NCBI GenBank assembly: GCA_027886185.1
Contig: WOAB01000619.1
Location: 1,612,001-1,676,000 of the forward strand
DNA length: 64,000 nt
DNA from: Rheum nobile
Taxonomy: Eukaryota > Streptophyta > Magnoliopsida > Caryophyllales > Polygonaceae
Direction: 5' to 3'
Part shown: piece after piece, positions 31,390 to 40,665 of the stretch
Layout of the letters: each line of letters starts with the position of its first letter
Position numbering within the stretch: the stretch's first letter is position 1
Translations under genes and position numbers: made by a program
The notes under the pieces: generated by a model
Told to the model about the DNA's origin: nothing
What the model saw: the letters and a program-made list of their open reading frames with translations, nothing else
Database searches by the model: none

Positions 31390-32047
31390 GAGATGATGGA
31401 ACGACACGCTTTAGCTGATGAGGATGAAAAGATTAGCTTGAAATTTCTATTTGGTACCTCATGATGGAACAACATGATGCAGCTGATGATGATGAGAAGG
31501 AGCAGCAAGAAGACTTTGCAGATATGCCGGTTGATACTACTTTCACTGATTCTGCATATGCTGCTGATAGACAACACAGTATAGCAGGCACTTCGAGTGA
31601 TCCTGCACACCTCGGTAGACAGTATGGGGAGTGGATAACTGATCTTGATGAGGACATGCGGATGCTCCGAGATCAGTCGCTGGTGCAGTGCTTTCACATC
31701 AAGCATTGGGACGCCTATGAGATGATGGAACGACACGCTTTAGCTGCTGAGGAGGAAAAAATTAGCTTGAAATTTCTATTTGGTACCTCATGATGGAACG
31801 ACATGATGCAACTGATGATGATGAGGAGGAGGAGCAAGAGGACTTTGCAGATATGCCGGTTGATACTGCTTTCACTGATTCTACATATGCTGCTGATAGA
31901 CAACACAGTACAGCAGGCACTTCAAGTGATCCTACAGACCCCGATAGACAGTATGGGGAATGGATAGCTGAGCTTGATGAAGACATGCGGATGCTCCGAG
32001 ATCAATCGTTGGTACAGTGCTTTCACATCAAGCATTGGGACGCCTCT
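31390..32047 (+). repeat. 329-bp tandem duplication containing the acidic ORF
   Basis: The unit beginning GAGATGATGGA at 31390 repeats from 31719 and ends near 32047. Element 4 has one unit only (about 43375-43710). The two units differ at scattered bases, so the duplication is not brand new. Confidence 0.85.
31461..31793 (+). CDS. Acidic ORF of unknown function, first copy (element 3)
   Basis: 110 codons, rich in Asp and Glu, with the conserved stretches EDFADMPVDT, YGEWITDLDEDMRML and DQSLVQCFHIKHWD. It lies where elements 1 and 5 have ATHILA ORF-1 but shows no similarity to it that I can see. In the second copy and in element 4 the frame is kept despite base changes, which hints at past selection. 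The C-terminal part here crosses into the next repeat unit (YEMMERHALAAEEEK). No known domain, signal peptide or membrane segment is visible. It could also be a degraded captured gene. Confidence 0.45.
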   Translation: MMEQHDAADDDEKEQQEDFADMPVDTTFTDSAYAADRQHSIAGTSSDPAHLGRQYGEWITDLDEDMRMLRDQSLVQCFHIKHWDAYEMMERHALAAEEEKISLKFLFGTS

Positions 32048-32101
32048 GCTTCACACAGGTGGGAGCTAGGCATAGAGGGGACCGACAACCAATGGGCTTA
32101 A
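31790..32101 (+). CDS. Acidic ORF of unknown function, second copy (element 3)
   Basis: 103 codons, beginning four bases before the end of the first copy (the ATGA overlaps the previous stop). Its sequence is close to the first copy, with substitutions such as EEEEQ for EKEQQ and IAELDED for ITDLDED. It ends with SASHRWELGIEGTDNQWA, a tail also partly present in element 4. Function unknown. Confidence 0.45.
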   Translation: MMERHDATDDDEEEEQEDFADMPVDTAFTDSTYAADRQHSTAGTSSDPTDPDRQYGEWIAELDEDMRMLRDQSLVQCFHIKHWDASASHRWELGIEGTDNQWA

Positions 32102-32518
32102 TTTCATTACCTCCCGCCATGGCACCAGAGACTCTTATTTCCATGTTTTTCCACCACCACGCCTATCACGTCATCCGAGACGCAGACCACCTCGACATCG
32201 CTAGTGGGTATCTTTCTTTCCCCCTAGAGTTTCATTTTTGTCTTTCATTACATTGAGGATAATGCAATATTTAAGCATGGGGAAAAGAGTTATACTTGCT
32301 GATCGTTGGTACTACTGTTTGGAAAAAAAAATCTAGGCTAAGTCGAAAACCTGAAAAGGCGGCTTATGCAATAAGCAGGTGTCCGGACCAGCATTAGGCT
32401 GGGGTAAAAAGAGACTGCAGAGCGATGTGAGGACTGGTGAGCTCATCTTTGAAAAATAAAATGAGTGACTAGGTGAAAATCCGCAAGGACGACTAGGCAA
32501 ATGAGTGAAAAGAAGAGG
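32102..32518 (+). other. 3' non-coding region of element 3, first part
   Basis: It has the GAGGATAATGCA and TTAAGCATGGGG blocks (about 32260-32282) and the AGCATTAGGCTGGGGTAAAA block near 32390-32410. It stops at AGG (32516-32518), the left target-site duplication of the CACTA element, and resumes at 37267. Confidence 0.6.
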
Positions 32519-32975
32519 CACTAGTACAAAATATAGGGCCGAACCGCGGTTTTTTAAAACGGGTAACCACGGTTTATCGTCCGTGGTTGTTCTCGGCGCG
32601 GTCAGACTGTCGAACCACGTTTTTCTACATCTGTGGTAAGTCGGACCACGCAAAAGCATGGTAAGTCGGACCGCGGTTATTGCCAACCGTGGTAAGTCGG
32701 ACCACGATTATTGCAAACCGTGGTAAGTCAGACCAAGGTTAATGACAACCGTGGTAAAGTTGGACCACGGTTGTTAGAGAACTGTGGTGCACTTTAGCTT
32801 TTTTAAAAATAAAATGAAATGAAACGGGACATCGGTTATTTCCATAACCGCTGTCCGGTTTCATTTTTTTAAAAATAAATTGCTCTTATGAGCTATGCAT
32901 GTTATGCCATAAGACAAAAATCCATATATGTACAAGCACATATTTCACTAATTAACTACAAATAATGAACAATTT

Positions 32976-33159
32976 TCATACAAGCAAGTTCCCAAAAGCC
33001 TCCATGTTGTCTTCAGCCTCCATAGGCTCACAAACCTCCATTTCTGAAACTTCAGGTGGCAGTACCTGGTGCATTTGCAGGGCAGGAACCCATGGGATGA
33101 CCGCCAGTTGGTCCTCTGGCTTTGATCCTTCTTCTTCTACGTATCTGCTTGATTTTGAA
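32976..33159 (-). pseudogene. Captured exon, probable last exon of a host gene
   Basis: The minus-strand frame is open for about 60 codons and ends with a TGA at 32976. The peptide includes KPEDQLAVIPWVPALQ and EVCEPMEAEDNMEAF, ending FGNLLV. A possible 3' splice site (GATCAG|TT) lies at 33160. It is downstream, on the same strand, of the exon at 34084-34333, and may belong to the same gene. I do not recognise the protein. Confidence 0.45.
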
Positions 33160-33711
33160 CTGATCTACCACTCAGACCATTGATGGAAGTACAGTGTCTC
33201 AAATACTCAAGTTACATGCTCAGATAAATGCATATTGTTTCATAGCTCCATGCTGCTTAGTTTGGGAGTGAGAAACCCATGGATGCATGCAAGTATGTCA
33301 TCTATTTTATTACTCGAGCTGCTGAGCACAGTAGGATAACTAATGACCAACAACAAATACACAACAAAAGGTGCACATTCAGCAAGTAAAGTGCAGGTCA
33401 AGTGAGATGTGGGGTTAAAAATTAGAGATTCATAGCTATGATATTATAAGCAATGTCAACATACAGTCATACACCACTTCGAACTTTTGTGATAAGAAGT
33501 GTTAATTTACCAATCCAGAGTCACATGGATGCCACACATAAAGGTTAAACTGGTTGGAAGGAAACTATCTTATATCTGAACTCTTGTAAAGAACCCTATA
33601 TTTGAAACCAGTAGAGAAATTTCCAACCTATTTTCTTCCCATACACTTAATCACTGACTACTGTTCAGCGGTCGCAGTACCTGCAACACCTAGGCCAATC
33701 AACAGTAGCAT

Positions 33712-34035
33712 AACACGGCATCTGAACATATGATTGTCATACACACAACATATACTCCTAGAACAAATTAGTGATCAAAAGCCACGTAGCACAGCATCTG
33801 GACATGGGATTGTTAACTCTGCACACTATAAACAGCACCTAGACCAAACTAATTTTGGATAGCACGGCATCTGGACATAGGATTGTTAATTATGCATAAT
33901 ATGTACAACACCTAGACCAAATTCATTATAAATTTAACAGTTATATCACAGCATTCGGACATAGGATTGTTAATCAAGACAATACATGCAACAAATTCAT
34001 TGTAGCAGTTGAATAACAAAGCAGCTGGACATACA
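33712..34035. repeat. Diverged tandem repeats of roughly 85 bp inside the CACTA element
   Basis: About four to five units each contain a CAGCATCTGGACATAGGATTG-like line (variants at about 33715, 33790, 33862, 33950 and 34020) followed by an ACACCTAGACCAAA-like line. The units are diverged. No coding frame. Confidence 0.65.
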
Positions 34036-34083
34036 CAATATACACAGAACAATACGGAAAAGGCAAGGCAGAGGAGCTCTTAC

Positions 34084-34333
34084 CTTTAATACTGGATATC
34101 AGATTAGAATCCACCACGTAATTCGAGGGCGAGTGGAAGAGAGGAGTGTTTATGGGCTTGAACAAGACAATAGCTCTCTCCTGGTTCTCATCAGGCGGCA
34201 ATTCTTCAATAACGATCCTCCTCAATGGCGATTCTCCGCCATCCGAAGAGCAAAATTCACAAAAAGGCCGTTGTTCAAATTGCGAAGACCTATCCGTCTC
34301 CACCACCTCGATCATCTGCGGAAAATCAGCCAT
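34084..34333 (-). pseudogene. Captured first coding exon of an unidentified host gene
   Basis: Minus strand. ATG at 34333 in a good context (CGTCATGGC) opens MADFPQMIEVVETDR, then CEFCSSDGGESPLRRIVIEE and LPPDENQERAIVLFKP. The frame is open for 83 codons and ends at a strong 5' splice site, AAAG|GTAAGAGC (34084/34083). Codon use and the lack of stops look like a real plant exon. Product and gene are unknown to me. Capture of exons with introns is typical of plant CACTA elements. Confidence 0.55.
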
Positions 34334-34996
34334 GACGGTGAGAGTGAGGTTGAGAGGGAGCGTCTCCTCGGCAGGGATCTTCTCCGATCTTCTCCCTTAA
34401 GTGAAAGAATGAACATTGAACATGAAAACTGTATCTCATAAATTTAACAACATGTTTTCAGCAACATCCAATTACTGAAGGAGTATGAACAATGGGGAAA
34501 AAATGGGTAGGTGTAATCAAGATTCACCAAGACAGGTAGCAAATATGCACGGAATAGGAACAAAGACAGAAAATGTTTTACAGGATCATGATATGCTAGG
34601 ACAATGTTAGAGGTCTATTGTCAAATCCAATCCACCCCGTTTTCTATTATTGCAAATCTATAGAGGCAATGTATTGTGTGCATATGATTATTGTATGGGG
34701 ATAACTTTAACTTTCAGAAGCAAAATGCAAAGATCATATTATGGACAAACTATATCTACTATGGTTCACTCGTGAATGTGAATAAGTTATTAATCTGCTA
34801 CAGTTACTTGTAAATACTGACAAGATACATAATGATTGTTTAGGTTTGACAAACATATCAAAACTGAGTCAGGGGATATTACAATTTAGTTTCTCTCGTG
34901 GTGAACCCTTCTCACCACCTACACACCAATGATGTGAGCAACTGCAGCAAATTGAACATTTTCCATCAAGATAACAGAAAATCATATGCAGGCGGG

Positions 34997-35252
34997 AAAA
35001 AAAAGGATATTTATCTTGTTTCCTGAAACTGGACACATTGAACTTAAACTATTTCTAAAACAAAGATAACAATATATAAAACCAAAATGCATAAATTATA
35101 TTACCAATGCAAACAAATTGAGGGAAAGAAAAGTACATTTATCTTGTTTCCTGAAACTGGACACATTGAACTTTAACTATTTCTAAAACAAAGATAACAA
35201 TATATAAAACCAAAATGCATAAATTATATTACCAATGCAAACAAATTGACAG
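34997..35252. repeat. 128-bp tandem duplication inside the CACTA element
   Basis: The segment with ATTTATCTTGTTTCC (35009) repeats at 35137, nearly unchanged over about 115 bases. AT-rich and non-coding. Confidence 0.85.
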
Positions 35253-35946
35253 GGTTGAAAACTAACCAAAAAATTGTTCTACAGTCTACACAAGACATCA
35301 CCTTCACTTCTGCTTTGTTCAGGCAGATAAAGATGAGATTCAATTGAGTACACTACATTCATCATTATAATGGCACATATCCATATTGTAATAGATTTGC
35401 ATAATCATATATTATCTTCCTCCCATGATACATGTCTAATCAACTAAACTCCAATAAGAATTGTGCCCCAGATTCACAAGTCCATATGTACTGGGCCATT
35501 TTGGATTCTTTGTCCTCCTTTAGAACATTAAAGAAAAAGTTTGTTCACATGCAACAGTAGCACTCCAACCCCTAAAATCATCCTCATAATTGATACCACT
35601 CACCTCAAGTCGTCAGGTGTTACACAAAAGCATATTTACTTTCTGTATTGTGATTGATCATCCAATTAGCCTAACTTAATCCATCAGGGTTTTTAATAAA
35701 TAAATTGAAAAGGATAATTACTCAAGACATTCCGGTAGAAACTCTTCGTCCAATTACTGTCGAAGTCTGTGAACTATGAAAACAGACACAATAAATCCGA
35801 TAGAAAAATCATTTTCAAAGACATTATATTTCATGAGAAACAGACTCTATAAATATTTGAAGTGTGAAATGATAATCAGCTGGCTATAATAAAAACAGTG
35901 AAGTGCTTCTGGCACCCGATGATCGGAAGACAGAAAGCTTCCATAC

Positions 35947-36132
35947 CTCAAACAGTTCAAATGGGCTTCCCTTCTTGCACATGTCATCTTTTTGGTCCTT
36001 ATCACCAGAGATTATAGAGAAGATGAGAGCTCTCCAGCCTATAAGTAGCACTGCAGTGCTACCCACACTTACTAAACTGAAGTTAAGTGGTGGAAGGTGG
36101 CCAAGAGTTATGGATCTTATACCCAATCCAAG
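35947..36132 (-). pseudogene. Captured internal exon of a probable plant membrane protein
   Basis: Minus strand, bounded by TTTCACAG|CTTGG (36133/36132) and TTTGAG|GTATGG (35947/35946). Its 186 bases form exactly 62 open codons. The peptide has LGLGIRSITLGHLPPLNF, then SLVSVGSTAVLLIGWRALIF, a hydrophobic stretch that could be a membrane segment, and ends KKGSPFELFE. The intact splice sites and frame point to capture from a working host gene. I do not name the gene. Confidence 0.6.
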
Positions 36133-36688
36133 CTGTGAAAGAAACCAGAGGGAGAGTTCAGTTGCAGTAGAATGCCCTCATAGACTAATATACACAAAGC
36201 TGAAGCTATCACTGATGCTTTAATTATCAATAAAAATGGTCTCTAGTTGACAAGACATAAAGATACCATGCTGCCAGCAATAAGTTCTAATCTTATTACA
36301 TACAGAAAGCCACATCTTGACTCATAAGAAATTCTAATCATGGTCAAAATACCAAATGAGCAAATCACAATCCATTATAAGGTAGTTGTCAAATGCTGTC
36401 ATAGTGTTTGCCGTTTCTTTAGTGCAGTTAACATTCTTTTACATTGAATTATACACTAATAGCTACAAAATATCACTGTCTCAACCAGTAGTCAAAAACT
36501 CAAAATTGATTGGAAAATGATTCAGCTCTAGTTTCACTCCCTGGTACATCAGCAAATTCGGATAGTATAATCAACCGATTATTGAAAATCTGACACAGTC
36601 CAATGTATGTCAATCATTTCCGAAATCATGTCCTATTACAAAATTGACTTAGCAGAAAAAGAAAGGAAGGTGGCGAAAGCAACCTCAC

Positions 36689-36766
36689 CTTCTCTCCAAC
36701 AAGCGGAGGGCTTCGGCGGAAGTTGGAGACGACGAAGGAGAAGCACCGGCGGGGAACGACCGACAT
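36689..36766 (-). pseudogene. Captured 5' exon, possible start of the same host gene
   Basis: Minus strand: ATG at 36766 opens MSVVPRRCFSFVVSNFRR, an Arg/Ser-rich N-terminus like an organelle transit peptide. It ends near the 5' splice site AG|GTGAGG (36689/36688). It lies upstream of the exon at 35947-36132 on the same strand. The GC-rich DNA around it (36690-36880) has a GGCGGCAGGTGGC-like internal repeat. Other start codons are possible. Confidence 0.35.
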
Positions 36767-37266
36767 CAACGGCGATGGCTTCGGCGGCAGGTGGCAAAGA
36801 CGAAGGAGGGCGGAGCGGCGAAGGCTTTGGCGGCCGGTGGCGACGACGGAGGAGGGCGCCTGTGAGAAACTTCGAACGAATGAGCTCGCGGCGCCTGTGA
36901 GAGAAATAAAACCTAGAAAACTTAGACCGCGGTTGCGTTGAACCGTGGTTTTGTAATTTTAGGGTCTTACCACGGTTCGTGCAAACCGTGGTCCGTGTAT
37001 ATATTTACCACGGTTAATTTTTTACATGGTAAGCAATTTTTTTAAAAAAAATATTAATAATAATATCGCGGTTAGAATGGAACCGTAGTCTATGTTTTAA
37101 GGTTACCCCGGTTGAGATACTGAAACCGCGGTGCGAGTTTTATTTAATATAAAAAAATCGTTTACACCGCGGTTTTTGCTATAACCGTGGTCCGTATTTT
37201 TTTTTACCCCGGTTTCAAAAATTCGCTTCAAAAATAGTACGGTTAATCTCCTTTTTTGTACTAGTG

Positions 37267-37605
37267 AGGAGTGATTATTAGGATTCATTCATTCTGACAT
37301 GGCGGCATAAGTGGTGGAGTCATAAGGAGGATTCGGATAGGTCACTTTGGGAGTTATAAGAAGATAGACTGGAGCTAGGATTAGATGGTCACATTCACTC
37401 TATGGTGTTTGGGTTAAGCTTCGGGGAAGTACTCTGCTTTCCTTGAAGCTGGTGTGTTGTGTTGGTGCCCTAGAGATTCATGAGTAGGTACAGTTCTTAG
37501 TGGAGATTGTTTTGTTGTGCTTCCTGAGACCTTGGGTATTTCATTTGACGAGTAGGTTTCCATTAGCTTACTCGAGGACGAGCAAGGTCTAAGCATGGGG
37601 GAATT
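37267..37605 (+). other. 3' non-coding region of element 3, second part, with polypurine tract
   Basis: It begins with the right AGG duplication of the CACTA insertion. It contains TTCGGGGAAG (37420 region) and ends with CTAAGCATGGGGGAATT directly before the LTR. Confidence 0.6.
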
Positions 37606-37735
37606 TGATACGCTTTACTTTGTAGTGCGTAACTAGGAGCTGTTACTAGGATATTAGGTACCATTTGTGTGGGTTTAGAAGACATTTTAGGAGAATGGAG
37701 TTGTAGAGAAGAAGTGGTGGAAATGAAGATTTTAG
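37606..37735 (+). repeat. LTR of element 3, first part
   Basis: It starts TGATACGCTTTACTTTG and matches 44581-44710. It is interrupted at about 37736 by a solo LTR and resumes at 40030. About 24 bases present in element 4 are missing at the junction, and no target-site duplication is visible. Confidence 0.85.
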
Positions 37736-39226
37736 TAGAACACCCCCAAAATACCCTTTGGAAATATTACTGTCAGTGACCTCAGATTACACATCTGGGA
37801 TCACCCAAGGCTTAACCATTTTATAATAACTGTATAATAACATAAACTTTATTAAATGACATGCAAATGATATCTTAATTAAAATGTCGAAACTTACAAT
37901 TCGATAACAAAAATCGAGTACAAATATTTATTACAGCGAAAGTCTTGAAATAAAATTACTCAACGGGTTTTGACCTTGCGATCTTACGCCTAGGATCTCA
38001 ACCTTGGAAAAGCACAGAAAAACGCCAACTGCCTTCACGTCGGGTCCTTGCCTTTACTAATGCGGGAACTTATCTGATGTGCCGTATGAGACGGATGACA
38101 CCAGCCAACCATGCAAAGGAAATTAACCGGTTAGTTAGTCTAATGAAAGACTATGTAAGGGTAGAAATAAAAAGGTTCTAGTGATCGTAACCGTTTACTA
38201 TCATTGTTCCTCGAATAATAACCGAAGGAACGATACATAACCCGGAACTTTCACGGAAAGAATAGAATTAGACATGCATTGAAAAGAAGACTCCAAAGGA
38301 TTGAGTCTTATGGGAAACGTATGACAAATGTTTGGGAACGTTAAGTTTTCACACACAAGATTTAAAACACGACCTTGATTATTTGGGTCCACGACCAACC
38401 TCACCGCGCAATGCGAATTCAGATTGGAAAGAAGACTTACTCTAACCAAAGTCCGGGCGGTTTCCACGTTGTACTCATCGCCCGAGGGTATATTAATTAT
38501 GTGCATAATCGCACTTATCTTATTTAATTCCAAAACGTATATTCACGTTACAGCTTTTAACATATATATATATATATATCATCTCGATACGAGAGATATC
38601 TTGGGAACATTTCCCGAATGTTTGGCACTAGCTGTGTGCACCACCCCTATATTTGGATAGCGGACGGTCATGACCAGGAAAGGGTGTTAGGGATTGAACA
38701 TCCTACGCACCATGGTTATAAAGAAAACGGCTAGACCTCGCAAGGTACATAGCGTTCCTACGAATACTCGTTCTAACTACATATTTAAGTTCACACATAA
38801 ATCCACACCAATACCATCACGGTAATTAACAAGTATAATAGCATTGTTTCTAGCAATATATACAACCTATTATAATATCATATTTTAATCACATCATTTA
38901 TAAAATCTGTTTCCAAACGAAAACAACATTTCATTCCAATTTAATTAACAATCAAAATAATTGATAACTAAAGGAAATATGGAATGATTAAGCAAGAGCG
39001 AACCGCCACTTGCCTTAGTTCAGACGAATTGACGATGTCGGGTTCCGGGATCTGGAAACTGGAATCTGAATACGGATTCCAACGACGACGTCGAGACAAA
39101 AAGGCAGAACCCTAAGTTAGATTCGATACGAACGAATAAACTATACGAACAAAGGAATCGAAAGGAAACGAGGGACAAAGCCGTGACCGGGTTCGTCCAA
39201 GCCACGATCGCGCTTGCTAGAGCAAG

Positions 39227-39306
39227 CCGCGGTCGCGGTTTGGATTTCCGCGGTCGCGGATTTCTAGGCAAAGCCGCGGTCGTGGTGTTCGTAGCCGCGG
39301 TCGCGG
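39227..39306. repeat. CG-rich 12-bp motif pairs in the Tekay-like LTR
   Basis: CCGCGGTCGCGG, the reverse complement of CCGCGACCGCGG, at 39227/39248 and (one change) 39274/39295. Both pairs are spaced 21 bp. Confidence 0.8.
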
Positions 39307-39533
39307 ATCTCCCTTCCGACGCGGCTCCGAGGCTTACCGACGACGCGAATGACCACCTTGGCTCGAACGAGGGCTTGCGACCACTACAACTTGCTACGAC
39401 ACCCCAAGGCACTTCCGGCGAACTCGAAGAACTCCGACGAAACTCCGATGAGGCACGAATTCCGACAAGACACAAAACGAGAGGAAAGAGAGAATACGGG
39501 AGCTGTGGATGAAGGTTCCCAATGCTGAAGGCC

Positions 39534-39543
39534 CCTATTTATA
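39534..39543 (-). promoter_or_regulatory. Probable TATA box of the Tekay-like LTR, minus strand
   Basis: The minus strand reads CTATAAATAG in a GGGGCC-poor context upstream of a GC-rich stretch. The CG-rich motif array 39671-39762 lies about 130 bases upstream in this orientation, as an enhancer would. Confidence 0.45.
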
Positions 39544-39670
39544 GGGTGAGGAGGGGCTAACGCCGAGCAACCCAACCGCTCGACCTCCCCCTCGGCGAAA
39601 CGCCGGATAATCAAGCGTCGAAACGCGGGGGGGGGGGGGGGGGGAATTGAAGGGACGATGAACAGTGCTT

Positions 39671-39762
39671 CCGCAGTCGCGGAAACACTTCCGCGGTCGC
39701 GGAAACACTTCCGCGGTCGCGAAAACACTTCCGCGGTCGCGGGAACACTTCCGCGGTCGCGG
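39671..39762. repeat. Five CG-rich motifs in a 20-bp tandem array
   Basis: Motifs start at 39671, 39691, 39711, 39731 and 39751, one every 20 bp, with spacers of the GAAACACTT type. Three are CCGCGGTCGCGG exactly; 39671 and 39711 each have one change. Confidence 0.9.
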
Positions 39763-40029
39763 TTTGCTTCAGACGATTCCGCGCCCGCATAAATTTATCC
39801 GCGGTCGCGTCCGTTTGACCTCTTGGTCGTGGATTCACACGCGGGTTAATACTAGATCTTATTTTTTTAGTACCTTTAAAATATTCTAAAATCCGATAAT
39901 ACGTTAAACGTATCTTAGTACGTTCAAAAGATCCTTACCGAGATTTCGAGTACGCCAAACGCATCTTGCTTATAGAACGAGGGTTGGGAAGTTACCCAAA
40001 TACCCTTACTAAAATTGAGGGTTATTACA

Positions 40030-40537
40030 TGAAGGCTAAGAAGCCACTACAGGAGAAGGCCGCAAGCGAGAAGCAAAAGGAGTCGCGGCAGAGCGATACC
40101 GCGGGCGCAGGCAAGAGTGCCGCGGTCGCGGCTTACGAAGGAGACCCGCGAGGAGTGCCGCGATGGGAGAGAGTCGCGGGAGAGCGACAGAGAAGAATCC
40201 ACGGGCGTGGTTTCAAAACCGTGGTCGCGGATTGACAACAGAAGCAGCTGCATGTTACAGAGACAAAACCGTGGTCGCGGGTCCATGCGCGGCGCGTTTC
40301 GGAATTACGTCTGAGATCTTTGTTTTATTTTATTTTATTTCCTTTTATAATTTCCGGTTATTATTATTTTTAGGAGACTCTCTTTAGGTTAAATAGGTTA
40401 AGTTCTCTTTAGGTTTTATCTATCATTCATTCTAGCATATTTTCATAACGGCGTTTTAGAAGACTATGAAGAACTAAACACCTTTGTTTCGCCTGACGAT
40501 TGAAGCCTTCAGTTGATTTAGTTGTGAGATTTTAACT
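40030..40537 (+). repeat. LTR of element 3, second part (right end missing)
   Basis: It matches 44734-45255 with a few changes. CG-rich motifs are at 40120 and 40199/40219 (20 bp) and singly at 40269. About 670 bases of the LTR end, the primer site and the gag start are absent; filler DNA follows. Confidence 0.82.
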
Positions 40538-40665
40538 CTTGGATCTTGATATAGAAATTGAGATGACGATCCAATCTTAGATCTTGATACAGAAATTGAG
40601 AGGACGATCCAATCTTTGATCTTGTTTCGCCTGACGATCCAATCTTAGATCTTGATACAGAAATT
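40538..40665 (+). other. Filler DNA made of repeated gag-start and LTR pieces
   Basis: A GATCTTGATACAGAAATTGAG-like piece of the gag start occurs three times. It alternates with GACGATCCAATCTT, and one GTTTCGCCTGACGA piece comes from the LTR upstream. The order does not occur in any intact copy here. Confidence 0.7.

Larger units (their letters stand above)
32519..37266. mobile_element. CACTA transposon carrying host-gene-like exons
   Basis: The left end is CACTAGTACAAAA (32519) and the right end TTTTGTACTAGTG (to 37266), with the 3-bp duplication AGG on both sides (32516-32518, 37267-37269). Element 4 has the uninterrupted site. Subterminal repeats of an AACCGTGGTAAGTCGGACC type fill 32535-32800, and related ACCACGGTT repeats fill 36930-37250. 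An imperfect hairpin with arms around CGGTTATttccATAACCG lies at 32817-32866. There is no transposase, so it is non-autonomous. Four exon-like segments with splice signals lie on the minus strand. Confidence 0.93.
37736..40029 (-). repeat. Tekay-like solo LTR, minus strand
   Basis: Read on the minus strand it begins TGTAATAACCCTC (40029) and ends GGGGGTGTTCTA. Similar end sequences and an inner block (GTTAGTCTNNNGAAAGACT near 38130-38150) link it to the LTRs at 58255-61464. An AT repeat lies at 38563-38578 and a G run of 18 at 39627-39644. It carries CG-rich 12-bp motifs at 39227-39306 and 39671-39762. No internal region is present, so I call it a solo LTR; a truncated element is the alternative. 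Boundaries are good to a few bases. Confidence 0.65.
29848..40537 (+). mobile_element. Athila-like element 3, 5' truncated, with two nested insertions
   Basis: It begins inside gag near 29848 (the junction is blurred by a short AAATNTCTTGCTC similarity). It contains the gag C-terminus, protease, hairpin pair, two tandem acidic ORFs, 3' non-coding region, polypurine tract and LTR (37606-37735 plus 40030-40537). Nested inside are a CACTA transposon (32519-37266) and a Tekay-like solo LTR (37736-40029). RT and integrase are absent. The LTR breaks off at 40537, where it is joined to the gag of element 4 through filler DNA. Confidence 0.85.

Noticed and set aside
34084..34333. An intact host gene between 32900 and 36900
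   Set aside because: The exon pieces lie wholly inside a CACTA element bounded by an exact AGG duplication, and element 4 shows the empty site.
38563..38578. AT repeat as a promoter or origin
   Set aside because: A plain dinucleotide microsatellite in an LTR with no supporting context.
39671..39762. 20-bp periodic array as a CRISPR-like repeat
   Set aside because: Spacers are 8 bp and nearly identical, no cas gene is present and the setting is a plant LTR.
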